The position numbers and the translations under genes are program-made. From Eutreptiella sp. 'Long Island Sound 2002' (lineage: Eukaryota; Euglenozoa; Euglenophyceae; Eutreptiales; Eutreptiaceae): a DNA stretch of 64,000 bases. The first letter of the stretch is position 1, and each line of letters opens with the position of its first letter. Below the pieces are notes generated by a model. It did no database searches and was not told where the DNA came from. It saw nothing but the letters and a program-made list of their open reading frames with translations. This document shows, one piece after another, positions 24,100 through 33,149 of the stretch. The stretch covers positions 4,839,789 to 4,903,788 of the forward strand of contig OZ038382.1 in the NCBI GenBank assembly GCA_964036045.1, read 5' to 3'.

Positions 24100-24840
24100 G
24101 ACTTCAGTTTCAAAAACTGCAGTTTAGGGCCAAAAACAGCCATTTTTGGGCCAAAAAAGCCCCAGAACACATTCAAAATGGCCAAACGAAGGGAAACGGT
24201 GGGTACACCCCACGTGCGGCTTGACTCTCCCATGTCAACGAGCTCTTTGCGGCCATCTAACTCCATGATATGTCCCGGAAACGGCCCAAAAAGGCCCCCA
24301 GAAGCTCCAAATGCCGACAGCCACAAACCAAGAATAGGCCATATCTTTGGCTACATGGCTCAAATGCGATTCCGAGGGCACCTACTCCACCCGCAACCCC
24401 CCACTTTTTGTGGTTTCCACCCCTCAGAATTGCCCAAACGGACATCTAGACCCCAATACCTAGGCCCACTAGGCTGCAGCAAGCCGCAAGCTCGAGCCCA
24501 AATAGGTGGGTGCCCAAATGGGTCAACAGGGTCCAGTAGGGGCAAAAAGATGACTTTTCTCAAAAATGATCCTCGACCATGTGCGACGCTAAAACAAGTG
24601 TTTTTGGACCATTTTGAGCTTGTGGTGGCCCATTTTGGTCCTCCGAAAATGCCAAAATGCCTTGAAAATGGGCTGTTTTGGGACCAAAAATGGGTCAAAA
24701 ATGGGTCAAAAATGCATTTTTCCAAACCTCATCCTAGACCATTTGGGGTGCACAAACGGGTGAAATGAGCCCATTTTGAGCCCATTTTGGGGCATTTTGG
24801 CCCCTCACAAGTCCAAAAAGGCCTTGAAAGTGGGCCTCAT
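24100..24840 (+). repeat. Repeat R5 rich in CAAAAATGG/CCATTTTGG words
   Basis: Self-similar segment with many CCATTTTG, CCAAAAATGGG and TTTTGGGCC words, inside intron 2 of PHF5A. An inverted relative lies at 9985-10215. The long plus frame here (24049-24768) is driven by these words and lacks a domain. Confidence 0.6.
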
Positions 24841-25194
24841 GGTGATGGGGTTCACTTGCAAGCTGATTCCACTTTGTCAAGAGCCATCAATGTGTGAATC
24901 ATTCTTGATGTCCCTCACCAGTCATACCTGATGTTCCCTCCTCCACCAGCTCGGTCCCAATATTCAGTCTTGATTAGGGTTAGGGTCATGGGTAGGGTTA
25001 GGTGTAGGGTTAGGAGCAGGCTGAGGGTTGGGGTGGGCGTTAGAGTCAAGGTTGGGTTCAAGTATAGCGTTGAGGTGCTCCACCGCCTGGGCGGGGAGGG
25101 ATGCTACGTGGAATGAAAAAAAAAATTTCGGGCGCCTTTGGCGCCACCATATGTATGGCCGGTAGCTATTGACCCTTGGTAACTAACTGGGCCC

Positions 25195-25820
25195 GGAGGG
25201 CAGGGGGGGGGGGGGGCCATGAGGCAACGGAAACTGGGCTCGCATACGCCCCCGTGTCACAGGCGCATGGTCATAACCACATTGTTCAATGTCATGCTTG
25301 CTGCACTGCAGCGTAGACCGGTTCTGTACCACACCAGGTGGTTGCTGACTGTGCATTGGCTCTGCTCCTCTGAACAGTGAGGTCAGCTCGCACCCACCAC
25401 CCACCCACAGTGCCGGTTAGACTCTAACCCTTGCCCTGCAGGTCGTGCCCCCGCCTTGCACTCATTCCCTGACACGTAAGGACGTGTCGTACTCATGCCT
25501 CAGGGGCGCAAAGGCGCCTGTGGGGCCATGAGGCAACGGAAACTGGGCTCGCATACGCCCCCGGGTCACAGGCGCATGGTCATAACCACATTGTTCAGTG
25601 TTTTGCTTGCTGCACTGCAGCGTAGACCAGTTTTGTACCACACCAGGTGGTTGCTGGCTGTGCATTGGCACTGGTCCTCTGGACATTGAGGTCAGCCCGC
25701 ACCCACCACCCACCCACAGTGCCGGTTAGTCTCTAACCCTTGCCCTGCAGGTCGTGACCTTGTCATGCACTTGTTCTCTGGCTCGTGAGGACGTGTCATA
25801 CTCAATCCTCAGGGGCGCAA
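25195..25820. repeat. Tandem pair of R2 repeats, 308-bp period, with GGCGC hairpins
   Basis: Copies starting at 25215 and 25523 are near-identical for about 190 nt (GCCATGAGGCAACGGAAACT, CACAGGCGCATGGTCATAAC, CCACACCAGGTGGTTGCTG) and share GCCGGTTAG-CTCTAACCCTTG downstream. Each unit ends in GACGTGTC-TACTCA followed by CAGGGGCGCAA(A/T)GGCGCC, a short GC hairpin. A similar hairpin ends the neighbouring segments at 25129-25144 and 26067-26082. Confidence 0.8.
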
Positions 25821-26400
25821 TGGCGCCTTGGTTGGCGCAAAGGCGTCTCAGCATTTCAGCATGTGCTCCGTCTGTCAGGCAACTCAACAAATCATTGCTG
25901 TTTTGCGTGTGGCGCATACCACTTCGGCTCCCCACCATGCATGCGCATGCCGCCCACACATTCATGCCTACTTGCTTTCGTCATCCTCACATGGGCCGCA
26001 CTCTCGCCGCCCCAGTCGTGCTTCGGCTGTTCAACACGTGACAACGTGTCGAGCCTGTGGCTCAGGGGCGCTACGGCGCCCTGCTTTTTTCATTTCTTAA
26101 CTGTTCCGTGCCGCCGTGGCGTCTCTTTCACCTTGATCAGCTCAAACCCACCCTAAACAGCTCGATCCCTGGTCAGCTCGAACCCACCACCTCCCTTTGC
26201 GCCGGTTAGCCCCGGTCTCTCGCTCTGTGGGTCTCTCTCCTACTCTCTCCCTCCCACTCTCTCTTGCTCTCCCCTGCTCTTTCTCTCCTGTTGCACCTCT
26301 CTGATCCTTTCCCACTGTGCTCTACCCTCTCTCTCTCTCTCTCTGTTTCTCTCTCCCCCTCTCTCGCGCCCAAAAAAAAGGGGGTTCGGGTTGTTCGGTG
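25820..26400. other. Noncoding: R2-related tail and CT-rich tract
   Basis: A third ACGTGTC-CTCAGGGGCGC hairpin at about 26050-26082, then a pyrimidine-rich tract of TCTCTC units at 26215-26370. The plus frame 26317-27306 that starts here is antisense to the minus-strand frames at 26530-27408 and is not considered a gene. Confidence 0.5.
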
Positions 26401-26410
26401 CATCTCTATC

Positions 26411-26480
26411 CCCCCCGGGGTTCGAACCATCCTCCACGGGACAGAAGAGGTGTGGTGTATCCATTGAGCCACGACGATGG
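26411..26480 (-). repeat. tRNA-derived sequence (possible SINE head)
   Basis: Minus strand carries TGGCTCAATGGATA (box A-like) and, about 40 nt on, GGTTCGAACCC (a perfect box B). The intervening arm does not fold into a normal anticodon stem and the acceptor ends do not pair, so this is a tRNA-related relic rather than a working tRNA gene. It resembles the general plan of tRNA-Arg. Downstream is an A/T-poor segment with a T8 run. Confidence 0.4.
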
Positions 26481-26529
26481 GTTATCTGCACCATGGCACC
26501 ACTCTTCTGCTCCTTTTTATCATCCCCTG

Positions 26530-26934
26530 TCATGCGTATCTTCTTTCGCATGGGGGTGTGTTCAGCAGTGTGTAGAGGAACCGCACAACGTCCCTGGGTA
26601 CCGGGTCCGCCTGCCTGAAGAGCGTTCTTTGGAACAATCGCAAGAGGTCCGCTCGGCCTGCCAGCCACACATGCATGCAATCGCCAGTTCTGCTTACCGA
26701 GGAGGGCACCGCTCTGTGTCCTTCTGCCGTCGGGCAGTGGAGGATCGCCTCCCACTGGAACGGGTGCCACTTGCCTGCACTTTTGGGTCGCCACTGGACC
26801 TGCATGTTCGCCAATGCCTGGGTCTTCAGGGTCCAGTTGATCTGGACCATCACCGAGTAGAGCTCCTGATTGCTCATCTGCAGTGGTTCCCCATGGTTGT
26901 CCACAATCTCACAATGCATCCTGGTGCCATGTGG
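26530..26934 (-). CDS. Unassigned frame after an in-frame stop (ORF3)
   Basis: Continues the frame of the upstream ORF after a single TAA (26937-26935). It reads MHCEIVDNHGEP, ELYSVMVQINWTLKTQALAN and LLRLFQRTLFRQADPVP. Composition is protein-like and the frame stays open for 135 codons, but I recognise no domain. It lies downstream of, and on the same strand as, the RNase H-like gene, so it may belong to the same element. The in-frame stop makes a decayed or read-through product equally possible. Confidence 0.35.
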   Translation of the reverse strand, partial: PHGTRMHCEIVDNHGEPLQMSNQELYSVMVQINWTLKTQALANMQVQWRPKSAGKWHPFQWEAILHCPTAEGHRAVPSSVSRTGDCMHVWLAGRADLLRLFQRTLFRQADPVPRDVVRFLYTLLNTPPCERRYA

Positions 26935-27408
26935 TTAGTCCAGTCGGAGCCAGATCTGCTGATTGCGGGCCCAGGCCATTGTGGTCAGTTCTGCTTCAAC
27001 TGCTTGCAGTCCTTCGTTCGCAATGGCGTCCAGCTGACTCAGTGCTTGCACCTTGAAACGCTGGCGTTCTTGCTGTGGCTTGACCTTCTTTGGGGCTGGC
27101 TGGATGTGTGTGTACGGGCCATACCGCTGCAAGTGAGATCCCTTCTCCTGCTGTGTCCTCCCAGACGGCATAACGCCTGGGTGCCTGTCCGCGACAGGAC
27201 GCGGCGTTCGGCTGCTTGGTGTTCTCCTTTGCGTGGTGCTGCTCACTGCGACAGAACGCAGCTCATGTGTTGCAGGCTCTACTGCGACAAAACGCAGCTC
27301 ATGTGATGCAAACTCTGCGTCAGAACACAGGTGTTTCAGACATGCATTGTTGTGCTTGGTGCCTGTGGGATGTCTGTACCATTGTGCAAGGGCTTCTGGC
27401 TCTGGCAT
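26935..27408 (-). CDS. Unassigned ORF2 overlapping the RNase H-like stop (TAATG)
   Basis: 157 codons starting at an ATG that shares its A with the TAA of the upstream RNase H-like frame, the TAATG arrangement used for termination-reinitiation in some retroelements (known for certain LINEs). The product has a 23-bp internal duplication (repeated THELR/SHELR motif), a basic middle (KKVKPQQERQRFKVQ) and an Ala/Leu-rich end. No known domain. I infer that it was translated with the RNase H-like frame from one mRNA; there is no direct proof. Confidence 0.4.
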   Translation of the reverse strand: MPEPEALAQWYRHPTGTKHNNACLKHLCSDAEFASHELRFVAVEPATHELRSVAVSSTTQRRTPSSRTPRPVADRHPGVMPSGRTQQEKGSHLQRYGPYTHIQPAPKKVKPQQERQRFKVQALSQLDAIANEGLQAVEAELTTMAWARNQQIWLRLD

Positions 27409-27927
27409 TATCGACCCTGCCCTGGGTTTCTGCGTTTCTTGAGCCTTCGCTTCTTGCGTTGTCGCCTGGTGTCACTCACATCTGTGCTGAAGGACAGTGT
27501 GTCTGCTGCTGACAGTGCACTCGACAGCACTCCTTGGTGTGTGTGTCCTGTCCTCACTTCCTCACTTTCTGTATTGCTTGAGGAGTACGGTCCCATCTCA
27601 CGTGGCGTTGGCTCCCCGGATGCTTCCCCTGTCAGTTCATCACTGTCCATGGGTACCATACCCAGGGATGACCAGAGTGCCCTTGTGCCCTCAGACTCTG
27701 ATCCCGACCCTCCCCTCAAACCTACCGTGGACTCTGACCCAGATGATGATTTTGGTGCAACATGCTGTGACCACAGTGGGCTTGAACACATGCCTTCCAT
27801 GGCCAATCCATTCGCCATCTCATTTCCCTGCACGTTGACATGTGCTGGGACATGTTCCCACCTGACTTCTCTTCCCGGCGTCGCCATTTCCTGGAGCAGC
27901 ATTTCCCAGACTGGGACGTGGACTTGC
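27408..27927 (-). pseudogene. RNase H-like gene, copy 1, 3' part (beyond the inserted element)
   Basis: Begins at the element junction with LQVHVPVWEMLLQEMATPG, then the RNase H C-terminal signature VPAHVNVQGNEMANGLA (family: PSH-G-GNE-AD; here Asn replaces the usual final Asp). After the domain comes a Ser/Glu-rich segment (SSSGSESTVG, SESEG) and a basic end, SFSTDVSDTRRQRKKRRLKK. The FSTDVSDTRR motif is also at the end of copy 2 (40.9 kb). Stop TAA at 27410-27408 overlaps the next ATG. Without the element this part is in frame with the 5' part at 33150. Confidence 0.8.
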
Positions 27928-27982
27928 AGTTTCACACATAAAACAAGGCAACAATACGAATGGCATGTTGTTCTGTACCCTG
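27928..27982 (-). repeat. Element 1 repeat B2 (3' terminus)
   Basis: 55 nt identical to 28183-28237. Its outer edge is AGTTT, the 5-bp core also present at the B1/A2 junction and in the target. Confidence 0.9.
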
Positions 27983-28086
27983 TTCTGTATCCAAGGTCCA
28001 CAACAAAGGCTCATGGAACCATAGAAACCCCATCACTTGGGTGGGAGGGCGGGCGCCCTGCATGTTGTGACTGGGTGGGAGGGCGG

Positions 28087-28237
28087 GACTCCCAAGGCAA
28101 TATTTAAATAAGAAACTAAATGGAGACAGTGTACAACAATAACAAAACTGTGTAAAACCCCTGTTTCCCTGCAGTAAACAGGAGTTTCACACATAAAACA
28201 AGGCAACAATACGAATGGCATGTTGTTCTGTACCCTG
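28087..28237 (-). repeat. Element 1 repeats B1 and A2, joined at the core
   Basis: B1 (28237-28183) runs directly into A2 (28187-28087), overlapping at AGTTT (28183-28187). This internal junction has the sequence expected of a circularised copy and so shows the recombination site. Confidence 0.9.
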
Positions 28238-28376
28238 GTTTCTTTATTCGCGTGTGGCGCAAAAATCAATTTCATGGAATGCATGGCAGGTCAGGCGGAG
28301 CCCCCGGCCGCTCTGCAGCCAACCGGCCACGGCGCCAGGTGCATCACGACCTCTAACATCCTGCCTGTACGGCAAG

Positions 28377-30400
28377 TCAGGCTGCCCCCCAAGCAGTGCT
28401 CTGCAGATTCCGAAAGGCCCCAGACCGACCCTTGGGGAAACCCAAAATCCAAACTGGAGCCGGCAGACCTGTATACGACTGTAGGGCCGTCAGTCTGTCA
28501 AGAGCACACTGGTGTGCGGCCTTGAGGTCGCCTTTCCAATCACTGTCTATTCTAGAGAAGCAATCAGCCGGGTTTAGGTCGCCCGGCGCCCACGACAGAT
28601 AGACAGACGACTGCAGACGACGCCAGATGTAGAAAAGACGACGCAGGTGTCGGTTCTGACGCTTGAGACCAGACCGGGCTCGGAACGACGCCACCTGCTC
28701 CAGGGCCGCCCAGTTGTCGCCCACAAGGCAGAACGCAAGCCAGCCAATCTTTTCACAAATGCGCACCCCCCGGATCATGGCCTCCAGCTCAGCCTCTTGC
28801 TGAGTGCGCACCCAATTGCTGCAGTGAAAAACCCTGCCCCCCAAGGATGAACTCCAGAGACCTACTTTATATCTGTCCTTGTCAAAGGCGGCATCAACAT
28901 AAATGGTGCCCCGCCTGGCGAGGACCAAGGGAATCAGTGGTGGTGGACGCCAACCCTCCAGCGCAAGAACCAAAACATGTGTCAGGCTCAGCAGGAGGCG
29001 CATGGGGCAATTCTGCAGCCAATTGGGGCCCCATTGACAAAAATTCCACCAACCGGAGAGGAAGGGCATACCACCAACGGCAGGGCGCACAGCCCAGGTA
29101 AACCGGCCCAAAACCTTTCGAGCACGTTTGCGGGTAAGAGGCTGGAGAGCCGTCCTCAACCAGACCCCAACCAGAGAGGCCCAACCCTGCGGTGTCGTTT
29201 GAATCGAAGAATGAGAGGGAGCAAAATTCAGATCTTTCCCCAACCACAGGATTCTGGTGACAGGCTCCAAAACACTCTTGACACTGATTATAGCCCCCGA
29301 CTTCCTCAAGGCCTCGCACAAAGAGGCAGCGGCCGTTCGCACTCTATTCTTGCCATAACCCACAATTAAAAAATCGTCGAGGTAATGCAAAACCAAGACA
29401 TTTGAAAAACCCAGGGACGCCAGGATGTACCCCAAAACAGTCTGGCAGACAATGGGGGAGTATTGCCAACCAAACGGGAGGCAATTAAATCCATAAACCT
29501 TTCCATCGATGCAGACCCGGAAGGCGCCCCGGAGGTGGTCGGGGAGCCGTAGGGACCAGAAAGCGTTTGTCAGGTCCACATGGCAAGCGACCAGGGGCGC
29601 TCCTGGCTCTGACTTGACACGTAAGTGCTCCAGGGATTGCAAAAAAGGGTCGGACAAAAAACGCAAATAATCTGCATCACCCAAAGCCATTCGTGGCAAC
29701 TGCAAGCTGTGAACTTGCACCATAAGAGCCAGATCCTCCACCGAAGGGAGCCCAAAGCTCGCTGGCTTATGTTCGTGAGCCTTATTAAACTTCACCAGGT
29801 GCACAATCATTGACGCCTTTGTGGAGTTTTTCGGGACCGGGAACATGTAACCATTCGCCCCCCCCCCCTCCCACACGCTAAGCACACCGTCGCGCACCAA
29901 TGCTCTAGCCATCACCAGGCCATCTTCCGACATACTACGCATGCTACCCAGATCCCGCGAAGCAACGGATTCAAAATCCTCTGGGGCCAAAAAATTCCAA
30001 ATGAAAGGGGGTATGCTGATGGAGCCAATCTGGCCTATTCCCCTGTCCAGGACGCTCCTGTCCAAACCAATAAGCAGAGTGATAGGGGAAGTGGTATCTT
30101 TGAAAATGCAAATCCAGACTTCAGGGGTAAGGGCATCCAAAGCCTGCAGAACCCTCTCGTCAAAAGAAGACATAGAGATGTCAAAGGCCACACGGGCCCC
30201 TCGCATAAGGAGCAATCGAATCCGACCCCTTACCAACGGTCTCAAAGAGTCAGGCAACCGAAGCCCCTCCAAGGTATTATTAATCCAGCCCAGACCCCTT
30301 GGAGAGTCGAGCAACCGCTCCACCGCCTGCAACCGAGGGCAGGAGAAGTCCAGCAGTGCCACCCGCAGCACGTCTGACTTTGAAGGCCATCTCCTTGGGG
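28377..30400 (-). CDS. Reverse transcriptase-RNase H of element 1
   Basis: The frame is open from 31925 to 28377 (1182 codons), but sequence upstream of about 30400 is the out-of-frame shadow of the recombinase, so the functional part is roughly residues 510-1182. RT motifs: HVDLTNAFWSLRLP, NCLPFGWQYSP and HYLDDFLIV, with the catalytic YLDD at residues 848-851 (29384-29373). The RNase H domain follows: YVDAAFD (Asp near 1011), QQEAELEA (Glu near 1046), VGDNWAAL (Asp near 1070) and NPADCFSR (Asp near 1121), so all four metal ligands are present. This is the RT/RH type of DIRS-like elements. No methyltransferase domain is visible. How translation starts is unknown: the frame overlaps YR by about 100 nt or, if the full frame is used, entirely. 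Confidence 0.9.
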
Positions 30401-31866
30401 TTGAGTCGGACTGGCTGCACTGATCTCCGGGCCCCTGTGACCGAGGACCGCACTCTGCCTGCGAACTTCGAGGCGGCTTGACCGCTGTCAACGGACTTGT
30501 CACAACCCGTTGTTGCGGCGCATGCCTGTACCCCAACACCACCGGAAGATGTGGCTGTGGAAGGCGGCTCAGGAGGGGCGGTGACTGGGGCCTTGTCCGT
30601 GGCCGTCGTTCCGGCCGTGGTCGCTGAAGAGGGTCTCGGTTGTTCCCGACTGCCCGAGGACCGACCGCTGGAGGAGGACCCCTGGGCTTTGCGGCGCTTG
30701 GCGGTGGCAGGTGGGGCCTCACCCACGATGATGGGCTCACACCGAGAGCGGCCTTGTTGCGGAGGATAGGCTGCATCTCCTTCCGAGTCCGAATCCACGA
30801 TCTGCTTTGAGGAATCTCTGGCGCTCTTTCTGGACTCTGAGGAGGGCTTCGTGATGGTCGGCTTTTCGTCGAACAGGTCTCGGAGAGACTTTGGCCACAG
30901 GAGGGCCAAGTGGGGACGCTTCCAGGTGAAACCCGAGTCTGTTGGCCAAGGCAATCGCGCTTCATCGACCATGTCGAACTCATCAGGCGGGGTAGCGTAG
31001 TAATGGGCCATTTTAACACTGGCCCAACGCCCCCACCAGCAGAGGAAGCGCCAGGGCAGACCGAAGGCGCGCAGGTAAGTGGCTCCCGCGCGCCTCCATG
31101 CATGCCAGCGTGCCTCCGCTCGTATCGAGCCTTTGAGCAGCTTCTCCATGTTTTCCTCCAACTGCGCCGCGGAGAATAAGAGGATGCCGCGACCTGGTCG
31201 GATACGACGCAGCCAACGCGCCCAGACTGCAGCATAGGGGCCCAGCTGGCGTGTGACCCATCTTTCCCCCCGCTTGAGGCCCCAGAACGAGAAGTGTGAC
31301 TTTCCCACTCCATTCCTTCGCGCCGAGGATACTTCACCCACCTTGGATAGGGAGGAGAACGACAGGACACACCCAGCATATGTGATCCAGTCTTCCACCG
31401 ATGCGCAGGCCTCAGCGATGATCTGGAGGACGTCAGGACCACCGTACGGTCTGTGGACTTCGGAATCCACTGGCGCCTTTGTGATCCTCCATAGGCGGGT
31501 CCAATTGAGCTCCGGTAGCCACCCCAGTACCACGCATGCTTTGACCGCGGAGACGCAGCCACGGAGAGTGGCTTTTCGGAAGCCCATCTTGAACATTTGG
31601 AAGAGTGCCAATTCGACCACCCGCTGCGCGTCATTCCACGCTGTCCGACCACCGATTTGCGCCAGACGTCGGAGATGGGATGCATACGCGTCTCGTGTAC
31701 CTCCTTTCCACGTGGATAGAATTGCCGCGGAGACGCAGTCGTGCGGGTCGCAATACCCCAAGGCTTTCCATGCGTCCAAGATTGAGGGCCAGTGGATGGT
31801 GTCTTCGGAAGCCACCTGCGATGACGACGGGCCGGGGGCCGGTGTGGCAGGGACACGGGAGCCCAT
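30280..31866 (-). CDS. Tyrosine recombinase of element 1
   Basis: 528 residues. An N-terminal SAM-like core-binding half (WKGGTRDAYASHLRRLAQIG, residues 54-73) precedes the catalytic half. Box I reads SLSKVGEVSSARR, so the invariant Arg is Lys175 here; element 2 has FLRVGEV at the same place. Box II gives H255 and R258 in RWHAWRRAG, W281 in the GRW position, and the nucleophile is Y289 or Y290 in HYYATP. The last 230 residues are Ser/Arg/Pro-rich low complexity overlapping the start of RT. It is expected to integrate the circular DNA copy. Start at ATG 31866, 40 nt after the gag stop. The Lys175 codon (AAG, 31344-31342) could have come from AGG by one change. Confidence 0.88.
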   Translation of the reverse strand: MGSRVPATPAPGPSSSQVASEDTIHWPSILDAWKALGYCDPHDCVSAAILSTWKGGTRDAYASHLRRLAQIGGRTAWNDAQRVVELALFQMFKMGFRKATLRGCVSAVKACVVLGWLPELNWTRLWRITKAPVDSEVHRPYGGPDVLQIIAEACASVEDWITYAGCVLSFSSLSKVGEVSSARRNGVGKSHFSFWGLKRGERWVTRQLGPYAAVWARWLRRIRPGRGILLFSAAQLEENMEKLLKGSIRAEARWHAWRRAGATYLRAFGLPWRFLCWWGRWASVKMAHYYATPPDEFDMVDEARLPWPTDSGFTWKRPHLALLWPKSLRDLFDEKPTITKPSSESRKSARDSSKQIVDSDSEGDAAYPPQQGRSRCEPIIVGEAPPATAKRRKAQGSSSSGRSSGSREQPRPSSATTAGTTATDKAPVTAPPEPPSTATSSGGVGVQACAATTGCDKSVDSGQAASKFAGRVRSSVTGARRSVQPVRLNPKEMAFKVRRAAGGTAGLLLPSVAGGGAVARLSKGSGLD

Positions 31867-31906
31867 TCCGGTTCAAACCCCCCCACCAGCGGGGGGGGGC
31901 ATCTTT

Positions 31907-32953
31907 TCATTCCAGGAGAGGGCACTGCCAGACCCAGTGGCGCTCAATCTTTCCTTTTTCTCTGCACGTTTTACACGGGCCCACCGGTGGGTCGGATGAC
32001 CGAACCCACTCGTTCTTGTGCACCTCAAAGAACTCCACTCCATCCTGGATCCGAAAGCGTTTGGCCATGATTTTCTTTATCCGAGCTCCCGCTGGCGTCA
32101 GGCCCTCTGTGAACACCGAATTACTTGACACCTGTTTGGACTGTGTGGCATCAGACTCGTACTTTTCTTTGTATTTGTGCACCGCCGTATAAGTCAAGAG
32201 CCACATGGCTTCCGTCATGTGGACCAAATCCTCAGACAATTCGGGGCCTGCGGAGGGGTTCGCCTTTCCCGGATCCTTGTCTGCAGACCCGCCTGCCATC
32301 GCTACGTCGTCCCCGTCAGGCTTCAGGTCAGTCCACACCGTGTCATTCGCCTTCTGGGCATCAGAGAACTCCATCAGCAGGGCACGCTGCTGCTCGTCGC
32401 CCCACTTGTCTGACATCCTCATCTCGCGCTGTGGGATCGGTAGTCGCAGGACCATGGCACGAAGAAACCAAAGCATGCGGACCACCCACTGGGGGTGGTT
32501 GTACGCCACGTGCAGGTCGTACACAGCTTTAAGGGACAAGGGAGGTATCGCCATTTCCTGTTTGGCAGGCGCAGAAGTCAGGCTGGCGACCTGTGCATGT
32601 AAGTCGGAGATCATTTTCTGCTGGTTTTCCAAGAGCGTCTGCAGAGCCGTGTCATGAAGAGATCCTGGAGATACCTGGGCATTCGCAGTGAAGAGGCCTG
32701 TCTCCACATTTAAAGTCACCCCAGCCGTCAGGACATATCCGATGATGTATTCAATAAACGCATCCTCATCGCCCGTGAATTGTACCGAAGCCGCGAACTG
32801 CCGTATCCACTCGGTACGTCTGGCACCCAGTCCCCGAAGGCTCTTCAACACCTTTGCACGAGCCAGAGCCCATTCTCGTGCTGGGGAATCTCCTCTCACC
32901 GACTCTTGTACCCCCGCCAGAATGTAATCCTGGAAATCGATGGACTCCGACAT
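31907..32953 (-). CDS. Gag-like protein of element 1
   Basis: 348 residues from ATG 32953, about 95 nt inside repeat A1. N-terminal half: FQDYILAGVQESVRG, an Arg/Lys-rich helix (RAKVLKSLRGLGARRTEW), then a heptad-like stretch LLENQQKMISDLHAQVASL (likely coiled coil). The middle reads PPLSLKAVYDLHVAYNHPQW, echoed in element 2 (PPLSVLELNKAL). The C-terminus has a zinc-knuckle-like CKTC-x8-HWVWQC (C-x2-C-x8-H-x4-C), with wider spacing than the retroviral C-x2-C-x4-H-x4-C. Position and features support a nucleocapsid role; assignment is by context, not by strong sequence identity. Confidence 0.75.
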   Translation of the reverse strand: MSESIDFQDYILAGVQESVRGDSPAREWALARAKVLKSLRGLGARRTEWIRQFAASVQFTGDEDAFIEYIIGYVLTAGVTLNVETGLFTANAQVSPGSLHDTALQTLLENQQKMISDLHAQVASLTSAPAKQEMAIPPLSLKAVYDLHVAYNHPQWVVRMLWFLRAMVLRLPIPQREMRMSDKWGDEQQRALLMEFSDAQKANDTVWTDLKPDGDDVAMAGGSADKDPGKANPSAGPELSEDLVHMTEAMWLLTYTAVHKYKEKYESDATQSKQVSSNSVFTEGLTPAGARIKKIMAKRFRIQDGVEFFEVHKNEWVRSSDPPVGPCKTCREKGKIERHWVWQCPLLE

Positions 32954-33048
32954 GGTGAAGGGCAGCGACCGACAGGCAAAAGGGGAGAAGTTTGAAGGGA
33001 AGGCGGGCCTATCACAGGATTGTTCGTAGTCTCAGGCCTGCACCTTTT

Positions 33049-33149
33049 GACTCCCAAGGCAATATTTAAATAAGAAACTAAATGGAGACAGTGTACAACA
33101 ATAACAAAACTGCGTAAAACCCCTGTTTCCCTGCAGTAAACAGGAGTTT
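33049..33149 (-). repeat. Element 1 repeat A1 (5' terminus)
   Basis: 101 nt, one mismatch to A2 (28087-28187): GCGTAA here versus GTGTAA. Its outer edge is AGTTT plus one extra T before the flank CCAGATATGG. Confidence 0.9.

Noticed and set aside
24049-24768. 239-codon plus frame in PHF5A intron 2
   Set aside because: It tracks the self-similar R5 repeat words and lacks any recognisable domain.
26411-26480. Functional tRNA gene
   Set aside because: Box A and box B are good, but the acceptor and anticodon stems do not pair; kept as a tRNA-derived repeat.
26317-27306. 329-codon plus-strand frame
   Set aside because: It is antisense to two minus-strand frames that have better protein character and continue from the RNase H-like gene; its translation is Cys/Leu/Ser-rich without a domain and starts in a CT microsatellite.
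30400-31925. First 500 residues of the 1182-codon RT frame as a separate domain
   Set aside because: They are Pro/Arg/Ser low complexity and lie out of phase over a convincing tyrosine recombinase, so they are listed only as a possible overlap.
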